This document shows positions 1 through 8,203 of a stretch of 64,000 nucleotides of DNA, one piece after another (within the stretch, counting starts at the first letter, position 1; every line of letters begins with the position of its first letter). Source of the DNA: Spirochaetales bacterium (lineage in GTDB: Bacteria > Spirochaetota > Spirochaetia > Sphaerochaetales > Sphaerochaetaceae); assembly GCA_017478205.1 (NCBI GenBank), contig JAFVDZ010000047.1, positions 27,694 to 91,693 on the forward strand. Reading direction: 5' to 3'. The translations under genes and the position numbers were made by a program. Under the pieces are notes generated by a model. The model searched no databases, was not told the DNA's origin, and saw only the letters and a list, made by a program, of their open reading frames with translations.

Positions 1-48
1 TGTTTTTATCACTAGATATGCCTAATAAGCATGATATAAAATTGACTC

Positions 49-927
49 ATGGAACTACGAGTACTTAGATATTTTCTGGAATCTTGTCGTCTTGGCAGCA
101 TAACAAAGGCAGCTGAAAAGATGAATGTCACACAACCGACTATGAGTCGTCAAATTAAGGATCTGGAGTATGAACTTGGAGAAAAACTATTCGAGAGATC
201 GAACTATACGATCAAATTGACAAAGGCTGGTGAATTACTGAGAGATAGGGCAGAAGACATACTCTCTATGGCAGATAAGACTGTGGAGGATTTCAAGGCG
301 ATAAAGACGGATGTTGTTACAGGTGATATCCTGATCGCGTGTGCAGAATCTAGGAATATAAGCTTTCTTGCAAAATGTATAAACAAGGTAAAGCAAAGTT
401 ATCCTGGAATAAACTTCCATCTGTATTCGGGTGACAGTGAGCGAGTCCTTGAAAAACTTGATAAGGGTTTGTTTGACTTTGCAGTCATTGTAGATAATGT
501 CGATTTGAAGAAATATAACTGCCTTTCTGTCCACGCAGTTGACAGATGGGGAGTCATAATGAGGAAAGACTCGATACTTGCAAAAAAAGACTATATTGAA
601 AAGGATGATTTGATAGGACTTCCAATCATGGTATCTAGACAGGCTCTAGAAGTTGATATCCCGCGCTATCTTGGTGATGACACAGAAAAACTCAATGTCT
701 TTGCAACTCTCGACCTTTCCTACAATGGAAGTGTTCTAGTAAGAGAAGGTTGTGGTTATCTTTTGACATTCGATGGACTTGTAGATACAGGAAGTGACAG
801 TGTCCTTTGCTTCAGACCTCTCATGCCAGAGCTCACAACATCGATGTATGTTATCTGGAGAAAGCATCAACAGTTTACTAGAGCAGGGGAAGTATTCATG
901 GATGCTCTGAATGTTGCATTGATATAA
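49..927 (+). CDS. LysR-family transcriptional regulator
   Basis: The 292-residue protein has an N-terminal winged helix-turn-helix (about residues 1-60) containing AAEKMNVTQPTMSRQI, a classic LysR recognition helix, followed by a linker helix and an effector-binding domain of periplasmic-binding-protein fold from about residue 90. LysR proteins bind DNA as tetramers and usually control a neighbouring, often divergent, operon in response to a small ligand. Only 48 bases precede the start here, so any divergent target lies outside the window. The gene downstream (abiF) is convergent and unlikely to be the target. The family call is firm; ligand and regulon are unknown. Confidence 0.93.
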   Translation: MELRVLRYFLESCRLGSITKAAEKMNVTQPTMSRQIKDLEYELGEKLFERSNYTIKLTKAGELLRDRAEDILSMADKTVEDFKAIKTDVVTGDILIACAESRNISFLAKCINKVKQSYPGINFHLYSGDSERVLEKLDKGLFDFAVIVDNVDLKKYNCLSVHAVDRWGVIMRKDSILAKKDYIEKDDLIGLPIMVSRQALEVDIPRYLGDDTEKLNVFATLDLSYNGSVLVREGCGYLLTFDGLVDTGSDSVLCFRPLMPELTTSMYVIWRKHQQFTRAGEVFMDALNVALI

Positions 928-930
928 GAA

Positions 931-959
931 AAAAGGGAACCCGATCAGGATTCCCCTTT
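931..959. terminator. Bidirectional terminator between lysR and abiF
   Basis: An inverted repeat (AAGGGAA with TTCCCCTT arms) sits between the two convergent genes. It has an A-run on the 5' side, read as U by minus-strand transcripts, and CCCCTTTG on the other side, so it could end transcripts from both directions. The loop is about 11 nt and the stem is short. Confidence 0.55.
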
Positions 960-1020
960 GTGTGTTTAATCTTTATCCTTAATACAATTGGGTTGAATTA
1001 ATCTTTGAGCAAAACAATGC

Positions 1021-1917
1021 CTATTGGGAAAGGACACTCTTCCAGTTATCCGGGAACCCGATATACGAAAGGTTAATTATACTCGAGTAATCCTTGATAA
1101 GTGAGCACAGACCAATGAAAAAAAAATCCCAGAGAGGTTGATTCTCTTCCAGCATTCTCTTGATTACAAGAAACACCGGGAAAACTTTATTGATTTTACT
1201 GTTTCTGTAAATCCTGTATTCAGAATACAGGAACGGTGTCTGCTTCAATGGCATATTATATAACCTGCTGTAGTGGGCACAAATATTTCTAATTTCCACC
1301 AAGGAAAGAATCCAGCTTTTCAGGTATTTGGGATCAGTGTTGTAAAGAGTTGCAATGCATTTCTTATCCTCATCTTTCATGATATCCAGCAATGATGCCA
1401 GATTTCCAAAAGAAAAAAGCTCGATGGCAACCCAGATTGGGAAATGTCCTCCATATTGCTCATTATGGTGAATCACAAATGGTACCTTTGTTTGTCTGTG
1501 ACATTCCTTCCTAAAACTGTCGATGATACTTGAATGAATATCGGTGCCATCTTTCTTATACTTTGAAATAAAGTTCTCTGGATTAACATAACCTTCCGGG
1601 CCATACTTCAAAGCTAGGTAATTTGCAATTTGAGTTCTCAGCTGGATTTCTATCTGCTCGACAGTATGAAGAACAAGACTTCTAAGGGCACTGTCAAACG
1701 AATACAGCTGATATATGTGATCAATGCTGATTCCTTCCTGATAAATCTCCGGGTTATCTTTTCTTTTTAAACCTATTCCATATCCGCTCAGACGATAATA
1801 ATTGACGCGTTTCAAAATTCTTAAGGCAGAATCTACATTCGGAATCTGTAAACCATGCTTGTTTTTCAGTTGCTCAATCTGTTGCTCGTATGTCAGTGCA
1901 CTCTTCAAAATCTTCAT
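1021..1917 (-). CDS. abiF: AbiF/AbiD-type abortive infection protein (Abi_2 family, HEPN)
   Basis: The 298-residue protein has the Abi_2 signature: an N-terminal block 'LRILKRVNYYRLSGYG' (residues 32-47), a central helical region with HTVEQIEIQLR (84-94), and a HEPN R-x4-H motif, RNICAH, at residues 210-215. HEPN proteins of this kind are ribonuclease toxins; AbiF and AbiD stop phage growth by abortive infection. A start at 1915-1917 is supported by an AGGGA Shine-Dalgarno. A structured RNA with its own promoter lies directly upstream, as known for abiF loci, suggesting that the RNA acts as the antitoxin or guide partner. The gene is intact and sits beside a dead recombinase, so it was probably acquired horizontally. 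The family is confident; activity here is inferred. Confidence 0.88.
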   Translation of the reverse strand: MKILKSALTYEQQIEQLKNKHGLQIPNVDSALRILKRVNYYRLSGYGIGLKRKDNPEIYQEGISIDHIYQLYSFDSALRSLVLHTVEQIEIQLRTQIANYLALKYGPEGYVNPENFISKYKKDGTDIHSSIIDSFRKECHRQTKVPFVIHHNEQYGGHFPIWVAIELFSFGNLASLLDIMKDEDKKCIATLYNTDPKYLKSWILSLVEIRNICAHYSRLYNMPLKQTPFLYSEYRIYRNSKINKVFPVFLVIKRMLEENQPLWDFFFIGLCSLIKDYSSIINLSYIGFPDNWKSVLSQ

Positions 1918-1929
1918 GGAAATGTCCCT

Positions 1930-1992
1930 GATAAAAAAAGTCCTACCGTGGTCCGCAGTGCATTTCTGCCTTATGCGTGGTAGGCTCTGTCA
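1930..1992 (-). ncRNA. abiF-associated structured RNA (pseudoknot hairpin)
   Basis: Read on the minus strand, an outer stem CCTACC (1979-1984) pairs with GGTAGG (1942-1947). Inside it, GCAT (1973-1976) can pair with ATGC (1960-1963), while GCAG (1966-1969) pairs with CTGC (1955-1958). The two inner stems interleave and so form an H-type pseudoknot. A run of seven U residues follows the closing stem (1932-1938), so the element may also act as a terminator or attenuator. A promoter ends a few bases before it. This agrees with the described abiF RNA motif found upstream of abiF genes. Pairing was worked out by eye; the match to the named motif is from memory and was not scored. Confidence 0.72.
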
Positions 1993-1997
1993 AGCTT

Positions 1998-2025
1998 AGT
2001 GTAATTGGTTATCCGAAAAAGTCAA
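1998..2025 (-). promoter_or_regulatory. Promoter of the abiF RNA and abiF
   Basis: On the minus strand, TTGACT (-35, 2020-2025) and TACACT (-10, 1998-2003) are separated by 16 bp. Transcription would begin near 1990-1992, just before the outer stem of the RNA element. Confidence 0.6.
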
Positions 2026-2062
2026 GAATAACCGACATCCTTTTTCCGTATCGGTTATTGTT

Positions 2063-2712
2063 TCAGACCTCTCTCTCATCCCGGAACGTGAACACTATGC
2101 CCTTCTCAGGGTAGACCGTGGCATGGTCTATAAGGATGCTGAACATCATCGGATCGAACTCCGTGATCAGATTGGGCTGGCAGGTCAGAGCCTTGAAGTA
2201 TTCCCGAAGCATTCCCTGTCTGCGTTTTCTCTCGTTGATCTCGGTTTCCAGCTCGCTGTGGCGCTTCTTCAATTATTCATATCTTTCAGCAAGACTATCA
2301 AAGTCCGAGGAACCTTCTCCGCAGGAGGAAAGCACAGGCTTGTTCAGAATCTTTTGCATAAGACCGACAACAACTCAATTTCCTGATTCACTGAAGATAA
2401 CTTATTTTCACACTTTGAGGTGCTGAATTCTACCATTGTTGCCTTTTCTATGGCCTCCATGACAACGGCTCTGCGGGCGGCCATAAGGCTGTTCTGAGCT
2501 TTGATAAATGCTGTTTTGATTTCATTCTCCGTGAGATGCAGTGTCTTGCATCCACAACTCTTCAGGTACTTTCCATTGCATTGCCATACAATACGGCGGT
2601 ATTGGTCATTTGAATGCCAGGTCTTGCTTCCGAATTTGTTGCCACACTCAGAGCAAATGAACTTTCCAGAGAATACCGACATGTTTATTTTAGTATTTTC
2701 GGCTATTTCGTT
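2063..2712 (-). pseudogene. Degraded large serine recombinase (C-terminal part only)
   Basis: The surviving reading frame starts inside the recombinase zinc-ribbon domain: FSGKFICSECGNKFGSK, then IVWQCNGKYLKSCGCKTLHL. It continues into the coiled-coil region and a typical C-terminal segment (ILIDHATVYPEKGIVFTF). The catalytic resolvase domain is missing entirely. The remainder is broken twice: a frameshift near 2344-2360, where the first frame ends in SVLCKRF, and an in-frame TAA at 2273-2275 just before LKKRHSELE. A 23-bp tandem duplication also disrupts the upstream end. It is a relic of an integrated element and will not recombine DNA. A tRNA-Leu gene lies 200 bp away. Confidence 0.85.
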
Positions 2713-2732
2713 TTAGTATTTTCGGCTATTTC
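2688..2732. repeat. Two-copy 23-bp tandem repeat
   Basis: Two identical 22-nt copies (2688-2709 and 2711-2732) containing TTTTAGTATTTTCGGCTATT are separated by one base, giving a period of 23. Because 23 is not a multiple of three, the duplication shifts the recombinase frame and brings in a stop. It may be a replication-slippage scar or what remains of an element end. Confidence 0.85.
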
Positions 2733-2812
2733 ATTTTGATAAAGGATTCATCCCCGAATGGGAATGGATAGAACGCTATATGAAATCACATTATTACAGT
2801 GACAGGCTATAG
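2717..2812 (+). pseudogene. Possible 3' remnant of an unidentified gene
   Basis: A short plus-strand frame bounded by stops encodes a tail reading FIPEWEWIERYMKSHYYSDR before TAG at 2810-2812. The aromatic and charged pattern looks like a real protein C-terminus rather than random sequence, but I cannot name the family. There is no start codon or ribosome-binding site. It abuts the recombinase relic and may be another piece of the same decayed insertion. Confidence 0.25.
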
Positions 2813-2849
2813 GAAATTCTCCGGAATCTGGCATTCAGCCCAAATAACA

Positions 2850-2876
2850 CTAAAAGCAGCCTCTATGGACTGCTTT
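2850..2876 (-). terminator. Candidate terminator after tRNA-Leu
   Basis: A 7-bp inverted repeat (AAAGCAG/CTGCTTT, 2853-2859 and 2870-2876) lies downstream of the minus-strand tRNA. It is followed on that strand by a short U-run (TTTTA). The U-tract is weak. Confidence 0.4.
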
Positions 2877-2913
2877 CAGGATTGAACTTTGTATTAAAGT
2901 TTTTGTTCAAGGT

Positions 2914-2997
2914 TGCGGATGACTGGACTTGAACCAGCATAGCCTTTCGACCACTAGCACCTCAAGCTAGCGTGTCTACCAATTCCACCACATCCGC
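2914..2997 (-). tRNA. tRNA-Leu (anticodon GAG)
   Basis: An 84-nt cloverleaf: acceptor GCGGATG (2991-2997) pairs with CATCCGC (2915-2921), with discriminator A at 2914. The anticodon arm is GCTAGC-TTGAGGT-GCTAGT, placing GAG in the anticodon position. A long variable arm typical of leucine tRNAs and a TTCAAGT T-loop are present. CCA is not encoded. It decodes CUC and CUU. The gene lies next to the recombinase relic, and tRNA genes are common integration targets. Confidence 0.93.
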
Positions 2998-3028
2998 AAA
3001 TTTGGTAGTTGTTTTAACAACGAGTAAC

Positions 3029-3057
3029 AAAATAGACCAAACAGAATATTTCGTCAA
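3029..3057 (-). promoter_or_regulatory. Promoter of tRNA-Leu
   Basis: On the minus strand, TTGACG (3052-3057), a 17-bp spacer and TATTTT (3029-3034) lie about 30 bp upstream of the mature tRNA end. Confidence 0.6.
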
Positions 3058-3140
3058 TACTATTTTAGACAGTTAATATCCATAACGTCATTTTTGTATA
3101 TAGAACTTTCATGCTATCCTAAAAGAAGTTGGAGTTTGGC

Positions 3141-4154
3141 ATGAAAATACTTGTTATCGGTGGAAGTGGAAATATCAGCAGAGCGATAGTCAAAGAGGCT
3201 CTGAAGAACAATTTTGAAGTTACCATTTTCAATAGAGGAAACAGAAAGGTAGGCTTTGAGGACCAGGTAGAGGTCCTGCTTGGTAATATCAATGATAAAA
3301 ATGGTTTCAGAAGAATAATGAAAGGTAAATTCTTCGATGTTGTCATAGATATGATCTGCTTTGATGAAGATGATGCTTCATTTATCGTTGATGTTTTCAA
3401 GACAAGTGCAAAACAGTTGATCTTCACATCCTCATCAGCTTGCTATGAGCAACCTCTCGATTGTATACCAGCAAGAGAGGATATGCTGACTTTGAGAACT
3501 GATAACTCTTTCCCATATGGTTTGAAGAAGGCAAACATGGAAAGATACCTTTACAAAGTCATGGAGGAAGGCATTGTTCCAATAACTATAATCAGGCCAT
3601 CTTTGACCTTTGGAGAAGGGTGCAGCAATATAGGTGTTCTGAGACAGAATAGGAATATTGCTGATAGAATCTTGAAAGGTAAACCTCTTTTGCTCCCTGG
3701 GGACGGAACCGCACTGTGGTCATTTACATTCACACCGGATCTAGCTCGGGCCTACATCCTTTGTTGCCTTAACCCAAATACATATAATAAGTACTATCAT
3801 GTCTGTTCTTCTGAACTTTTGCTTTGGAAAGATTTATATCTCACGTTTAGCAAGATTCTAGATAGGGAAGTTAAGCTTTGCTATCTTCCAACAGACTTAC
3901 TTTATGCAGCAGATGCTCAGCTCTTTGGTCATTTCTACTTTGAAAAGCAATTTTCCAATCTCTATTCGACTGAAAAGTTCAGAAAGGATGTTCCATCCTG
4001 GAAGGCTGAGATATCACTGTTTGAAGGCTTGGCTCATCAGCTTGAGTGGTGGGAAAGATCAAATTTTCCACTCTCTGAAGAAAAGGATATTCTTGAAGAC
4101 AGATATTGTGCCTTCTATGAGAAAATTAAGAGTGAAATTGTCTCTTTTGGGTAG
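3141..4154 (+). CDS. NAD(P)-dependent epimerase/dehydratase-like SDR protein
   Basis: An extended short-chain dehydrogenase/reductase of 337 residues. The N-terminus KILVIGGSGNISRAIV carries the glycine-rich Rossmann loop for NAD(P), and FPYGLKKANME holds the YxxxK catalytic pair. The C-terminal half (TFTPDLARAYILCC) resembles nucleotide-sugar epimerase substrate lobes. I place the start at 3141 because GGAG lies 6 nt upstream; a TTG 12 bases earlier overlaps that site. It stands alone between two tRNA genes. The substrate cannot be assigned from sequence. Confidence 0.82.
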   Translation: MKILVIGGSGNISRAIVKEALKNNFEVTIFNRGNRKVGFEDQVEVLLGNINDKNGFRRIMKGKFFDVVIDMICFDEDDASFIVDVFKTSAKQLIFTSSSACYEQPLDCIPAREDMLTLRTDNSFPYGLKKANMERYLYKVMEEGIVPITIIRPSLTFGEGCSNIGVLRQNRNIADRILKGKPLLLPGDGTALWSFTFTPDLARAYILCCLNPNTYNKYYHVCSSELLLWKDLYLTFSKILDREVKLCYLPTDLLYAADAQLFGHFYFEKQFSNLYSTEKFRKDVPSWKAEISLFEGLAHQLEWWERSNFPLSEEKDILEDRYCAFYEKIKSEIVSFG

Positions 4155-4214
4155 TTTGTTGAAAATCTCTATTGACAGTTTTTTATCTTTTGGGCAAGAT
4201 AAACATCGTTGTAT

Positions 4215-4287
4215 GGCGAGATAGCTCAGTTGGTAGAGCAACCGGCTCATATCCGGTCGGTCGAGGGTCCGAGTCCCCCTCTCGCTA
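4215..4287 (+). tRNA. tRNA with CAT anticodon (tRNA-Met or lysidine-modified tRNA-Ile)
   Basis: A 73-nt cloverleaf: acceptor GGCGAGA pairs with TCTCGCT (one G-U pair), with discriminator A at 4287. The D-arm is AGCTCAGTTGGTAGAGC and the anticodon arm ACCGG-CTCATAT-CCGGT places CAT at 4248-4250. The first acceptor pair is G-U, unlike the unpaired C-A of many initiator tRNAs, so elongator Met or tRNA-Ile2 is likelier than fMet. CCA is not encoded. Confidence 0.9.
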
Positions 4288-4292
4288 TAGAA

Positions 4293-4322
4293 GCCCGGAG
4301 CAGAAATGTTTCGGGTTTTTTG
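4293..4322 (+). terminator. Terminator after tRNA(CAT)
   Basis: A hairpin with GCCCG/CGGGT arms (4293-4297 and 4312-4316) is followed by a run of T residues, ending the tRNA transcript before the butyrate kinase gene. Confidence 0.65.
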
Positions 4323-4395
4323 TTGCCCTTACTTCATCTATCTCTTCCATTTCAGCTATAATTTCAAACGTCTATAGATTTACGGGAGTAATAAT

Positions 4396-5502
4396 ATGCC
4401 TACAAGAAAGCTTCTGGTCATCAATCCAGGTTCGACAAGTACTAAGGTCTCTCTTTTTTGCGAGAAAGAGTGTCTATTCACAGAGAGTGTATTTCATGAT
4501 GCACCAGAGCTCTTGAGCTATCCCACTGCCAATGATCAACTGGAGATGAGGAAGAAGGTTGTTACAACTATACTTGAAAAGCATGGTTATTCACTTTCTG
4601 ATGTCGATGTCTTTATCGGCCGTGGTGGCTGCGCATATTCACAGGTTTCCGGTGTCATGGAGATAGATGAACTGTTAAGAAATGATACTATGAATGATAA
4701 AGGTGGAAGTGACCATCCTTCTAAGCTTGGTGTCATGATGGCCTATGACTTTGGATGCAAATATAATAAGCCGATGTATACTATTGATCCAATCAATGTG
4801 GATGAATTCATTCCTGAAGCAAGAGTTACAGGAATAAAGGGGCTTTACAGAAGAGCACAGACCCATGCACTCAATCAGAAGGCAACTGCAAGATTGCACG
4901 CAGAAAGATTTGGTAAACGATATGAAGACATGAACCTCATTGTCTGCCATATTGATGGTGGAATTACGATAACAGCACATGAAAAGGGAAGAATGATCGA
5001 CTCAACTGAAGGCGCTGGTGGAGATGGTCCTTTCTCACCAACTAGACTTGGTTCGATCCCTATAATAGAAATTCTCATCTTCCTTAAGAACCATACATTA
5101 GATGAAATGCATGATATGTGTTCAAGAGCTGGTGGCTTTGTAAGTCACTTTGGAACCAGTAACTCAGACACTATTCACAAGAGAGTTGAAGAAGGCGATA
5201 AGCATGCCACTTTAGTCTGGAACACAGTTATCTATCAAATTGCGAAGTCGATTGGTGAGATGTCCTGTGTCTTGAAGGGAAAGGTAGATGGGATTATTTT
5301 GACAGGAGGTCTTGTTCGCTTTAAGGATATTGTCGAAGGCATTGAGGATAGATGTAGTTGGATAGCTCCTATCTTTGTTTACCCTGGAGAAGTTGAACAG
5401 GAAGCGATGTGTTACCCAGTTCTTGATGTGCTTGATAAGAAGATAAAGGCAGCAAAATACACAGGTAAACCAATCTTCTCAGGCTTTGATTTCATCGATT
5501 GA
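4396..5502 (+). CDS. buk: Butyrate kinase (acetokinase family)
   Basis: A 368-residue acetate/butyrate kinase of the ASKHA fold. The N-terminal phosphate loop reads LLVINPGSTSTKVSLF; other core motifs are HIDGGITITAH and GAGGDGPFSPTRLG, the latter typical of butyrate rather than acetate kinases. It interconverts butyryl phosphate plus ADP and butyrate plus ATP, and may use branched-chain acyl phosphates. The usual partner phosphotransbutyrylase (ptb) is not adjacent. GGGAG upstream of 4396 serves as the ribosome-binding site. The 3' end overlaps the convergent GNAT gene by 11 nt. Confidence 0.93.
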   Translation: MPTRKLLVINPGSTSTKVSLFCEKECLFTESVFHDAPELLSYPTANDQLEMRKKVVTTILEKHGYSLSDVDVFIGRGGCAYSQVSGVMEIDELLRNDTMNDKGGSDHPSKLGVMMAYDFGCKYNKPMYTIDPINVDEFIPEARVTGIKGLYRRAQTHALNQKATARLHAERFGKRYEDMNLIVCHIDGGITITAHEKGRMIDSTEGAGGDGPFSPTRLGSIPIIEILIFLKNHTLDEMHDMCSRAGGFVSHFGTSNSDTIHKRVEEGDKHATLVWNTVIYQIAKSIGEMSCVLKGKVDGIILTGGLVRFKDIVEGIEDRCSWIAPIFVYPGEVEQEAMCYPVLDVLDKKIKAAKYTGKPIFSGFDFID

Positions 5503-6109
5503 TCGTATTGTAGATTCTAACAACTTTATAGCCTCTCTTTTCATAGAAGCATCTGAGCCATTCTTCTGTGCAAAATAGATATGGGACATTTATTTTGTCT
5601 AGTAGGTCAGAAGCAAAGTTCTGGTTTCTGAAATCCTTGTCAGTTGCCAAAGAGACAAGCTGTCTATTACCCTTTGTGGAATAGCTAGCTGAGACAATCT
5701 TGTTATCTTTTCTTGAAATGAAGAATTCTTCACCCTTGTCACGCCTATTTTCTAGTAATTCCTTATCTGCATGAAATTGGGTTTTGTTTTCGTAGAACTC
5801 AGACAATTCATCTGAGAGGTTGGGGGAAAGGAAGTTGAGTACTTCTCCTTCTCTTTCTCTTTTCATCAGATATCGTCTGTTTATGTTGCCTGAAGATGGG
5901 TATGTGATGTGTTTTATATTTCTATCGTTTTCAAAGCAGGAAATGTCGACTTCTCTTTCATCGCTTACTACGTAAAGATAGGACTCATAGATAATGAAAT
6001 ATGAATCATTCTCCCTGAGGACTTTTGCGCCCTCAGGAAGATTGAAGAAGGGGAGGATAAGGTGGCTTTCGCACGAGAAATCCACCTTGAAGAAATTAAC
6101 ATGTTTCAT
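5492..6109 (-). CDS. GNAT-family N-acetyltransferase
   Basis: A 205-residue protein. The C-terminal half (about 110-200) has the GNAT core: a beta strand with SASYSTKGNRQLVSLAT, then DFRNQNFASDLLDKI, a slightly degenerate acetyl-CoA pyrophosphate loop and helix, ending with YEKRGYKVVRIY. The N-terminal half is poorly conserved, as in two-domain GNATs. It lies 2 nt after hflC on the same strand, so it is probably co-transcribed with hflK-hflC. The substrate is unknown. Confidence 0.75.
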   Translation of the reverse strand: MKHVNFFKVDFSCESHLILPFFNLPEGAKVLRENDSYFIIYESYLYVVSDEREVDISCFENDRNIKHITYPSSGNINRRYLMKREREGEVLNFLSPNLSDELSEFYENKTQFHADKELLENRRDKGEEFFISRKDNKIVSASYSTKGNRQLVSLATDKDFRNQNFASDLLDKINVPYLFCTEEWLRCFYEKRGYKVVRIYNTINR

Positions 6110-6111
6110 TC

Positions 6112-7077
6112 TTAGAGGTGATCGAAGTATTTGATATCTGTACTCATGACCCAGTCGATCTTATTAAGTTTTTCTTTATAGGATTCTAGCGATCTCCAAT
6201 AAGCGAAGAATTCTGGGTCCTTTCTGTAAGCTTCAGCATAGATTCTAGATGCTTCTGCATCGGCTTCACCCTTGATCTTCTCACTCTCGCGGTATGCTTG
6301 GGAAATGATATTCTTTCTATCATTTTCTGTCTTACCTTGCCACTGCGCAAGCTGACCGCGACCATAGGAGCGGTATGCTTCTGCAATCTGATTTCTTTCC
6401 TTTATCATCCTCGTATAGACTGATTCAGTGAGGTCATCAGAATATCTGATCTGGCGGATGATGATATCCTCTAGTGTAATTCCATAGGCTTTTGTGAAGC
6501 CAGATGCAATTTCAAGAATTCTGTTAGAAAGTCCATTTCTTCCAATAGTAATCTTTTCCTGAGTGGTATTGGTCTTGGTAAGGCTTCTAAGTGTCTCAGC
6601 ATCTTCGACAGAATCGACAGAGGAAACATCTTCCTCAAATTTTATGTCGTTGATCCTATTGGAACTTCTTACAGCTTCAGAGAGGTAATTTTCTGAAATA
6701 ACGGTTCTGATGGTCGAGTCTATGACGTCGTTGAGTCTTCCTTTTCCTGTCTCGATAGTTGAAACTGTTTCATAGAACTTCTTGACATCGGAAATATACC
6801 ATCTAGCTGTTGCATCTACCCAGATGAACTGGTTTTCCTTTGTTGGGATTCTCTGCGCATCCCCATCCCAGGAAAGCAGTTTCTTCGGATACTTTACAAC
6901 ATTGTCTGTGACAGGCATCTTGAATTTCAACCCTGCTTCTGTCTGTGTATCTACAATTTTTCCAAAGCGTGTAACGATGCACTGCTCACCTTCAGTAAGG
7001 ATATAGAAAGGGCCAAGGATTACGAAGATAATAATAAGGGCTATAAGTACTACACCGAGTGTTATTAACTTTTTCAT
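6112..7077 (-). CDS. hflC: HflC, protease modulator (SPFH/band 7 family)
   Basis: The 321-residue protein has one N-terminal membrane anchor (about residues 5-25), then an SPFH domain beginning FYILTEGEQCIVTRFGKIV, and a long C-terminal helix with GEADAEASRIYAEAYRKDPE, typical of HflC. HflC and HflK form a large membrane cage around the FtsH protease and restrain its action on membrane proteins. It overlaps hflK by 4 nt. Confidence 0.93.
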   Translation of the reverse strand: MKKLITLGVVLIALIIIFVILGPFYILTEGEQCIVTRFGKIVDTQTEAGLKFKMPVTDNVVKYPKKLLSWDGDAQRIPTKENQFIWVDATARWYISDVKKFYETVSTIETGKGRLNDVIDSTIRTVISENYLSEAVRSSNRINDIKFEEDVSSVDSVEDAETLRSLTKTNTTQEKITIGRNGLSNRILEIASGFTKAYGITLEDIIIRQIRYSDDLTESVYTRMIKERNQIAEAYRSYGRGQLAQWQGKTENDRKNIISQAYRESEKIKGEADAEASRIYAEAYRKDPEFFAYWRSLESYKEKLNKIDWVMSTDIKYFDHL

Positions 7078-8057
7078 CGTGCACTGCCTCCCATATTCTT
7101 TACAGGAAGGAAATTCTCGAGACTTGAATCTACGATAGTGAGCTTTCCTCCATCTTCTGTGAGAATTTCATTCATAGCTTCAAGGTAGAGTCTTGTCCTT
7201 GTGATATCAGGACTTTCCTCATATGCTTCTCTCACGGAATCGAATCTATCTGCATCACCACGTGCCTGATTGACACGCTCTGCTGCATAACCTCTTGCCT
7301 GGAGTATCATCTTGCTGGATTCACCCTGTGCGGATGGAATTTCCTTGTTGTAGAACTCCTTGCCTTCGTTTATGAGTCTATTCATGTCCTGGATTGCCTT
7401 GTTTACATCTTCAAATGCATCCTGGACAGAGCCTTTTGGAGGGACGATGTTCTGAAGTTTGACTGTTACGATCTGGATACCAAATTCATAACGATCAAAG
7501 ATAACTTGCATCTTCTCCTGTGCCTCGATCTCTATCTGTGTTCTGAGATTGGTCATTACAGAGAGAATTGGAAGGTCGCCAACAAGCTCATTCATTACGC
7601 TCTGTGAAATATCCCTTATTGTCGTCTCTCTGTTCTGGACCTTGAAGAGCCAATTCTTTGGATCGTTGATCTTATATTGGACGATCCACTCGACATCTAC
7701 GATATTGAGGTCTCCTGTTAGCATCAAGGATTCATTTTTTAAGCTGGTTGCTCCCTTTAGCGAGGTTCCAGTCATATCATTTGCTCTATAGCCGAATGTC
7801 AATGTCTGGACGACCTGAGTTGGAATGTTGAAGGAGCGTTCAATTCCAAATGGAAGCTTGGTCTGAAGTCCTGGTCCTACTGTTCTCTGATACCTTCCCA
7901 TCCTGAGAATTACAGCTTGCTCAGTCTGGTCTACCACGAAGAAGCAGGAAAGCGCTGAAAGTGCAATCAGAATTACAGCTATCAGAGCTATTACAATCTT
8001 CGGGGAGATGGAGAAGGGATTTATAGGTCTAAATACTTTTTCATCTCTTTCATCCAT
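7074..8057 (-). CDS. hflK: HflK, protease modulator (SPFH/band 7 family)
   Basis: I start the gene at 8057 (MDERDEKVFRP) because AGGAG lies at 8065-8069 upstream; the longer frame to 8168 adds an atypical hydrophobic leader with no ribosome-binding site. The 327-residue product has a short cytoplasmic tail, a membrane helix (about 20-42), an SPFH domain starting FFVVDQTEQAVILRMGRY, and a helical tail with GYAAERVNQARGDADRF. It pairs with HflC to regulate FtsH. The gene is divergent from metG. Confidence 0.92.
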   Translation of the reverse strand: MDERDEKVFRPINPFSISPKIVIALIAVILIALSALSCFFVVDQTEQAVILRMGRYQRTVGPGLQTKLPFGIERSFNIPTQVVQTLTFGYRANDMTGTSLKGATSLKNESLMLTGDLNIVDVEWIVQYKINDPKNWLFKVQNRETTIRDISQSVMNELVGDLPILSVMTNLRTQIEIEAQEKMQVIFDRYEFGIQIVTVKLQNIVPPKGSVQDAFEDVNKAIQDMNRLINEGKEFYNKEIPSAQGESSKMILQARGYAAERVNQARGDADRFDSVREAYEESPDITRTRLYLEAMNEILTEDGGKLTIVDSSLENFLPVKNMGGSAR

Positions 8058-8203
8058 AATTTTTCTCCTGTATTTACTGAAAATAATAATAAAGTAAGAC
8101 AAAAGAAAGAGGAAATAGTAATTCTTGTTTAGATGTGGTATTTTTTCACTCGATGAACTAATATTCATCTATTAAAGGACTAACAATAGGGGAGAATACT
8201 TCC

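Noticed and set aside
1021..2812. Prophage or CRISPR-Cas system
   Set aside because: There are no phage structural genes, no direct-repeat array with spacers and no cas genes; only a recombinase relic and abiF are present.
3008..3021. Terminator at GTTGTTTTAACAAC
   Set aside because: It is a short AT-rich palindrome within the tRNA-Leu leader without a following T-run.
8058..8168. Longer HflK N-terminus
   Set aside because: The added hydrophobic leader is atypical and has no ribosome-binding site, whereas AGGAG precedes 8057.
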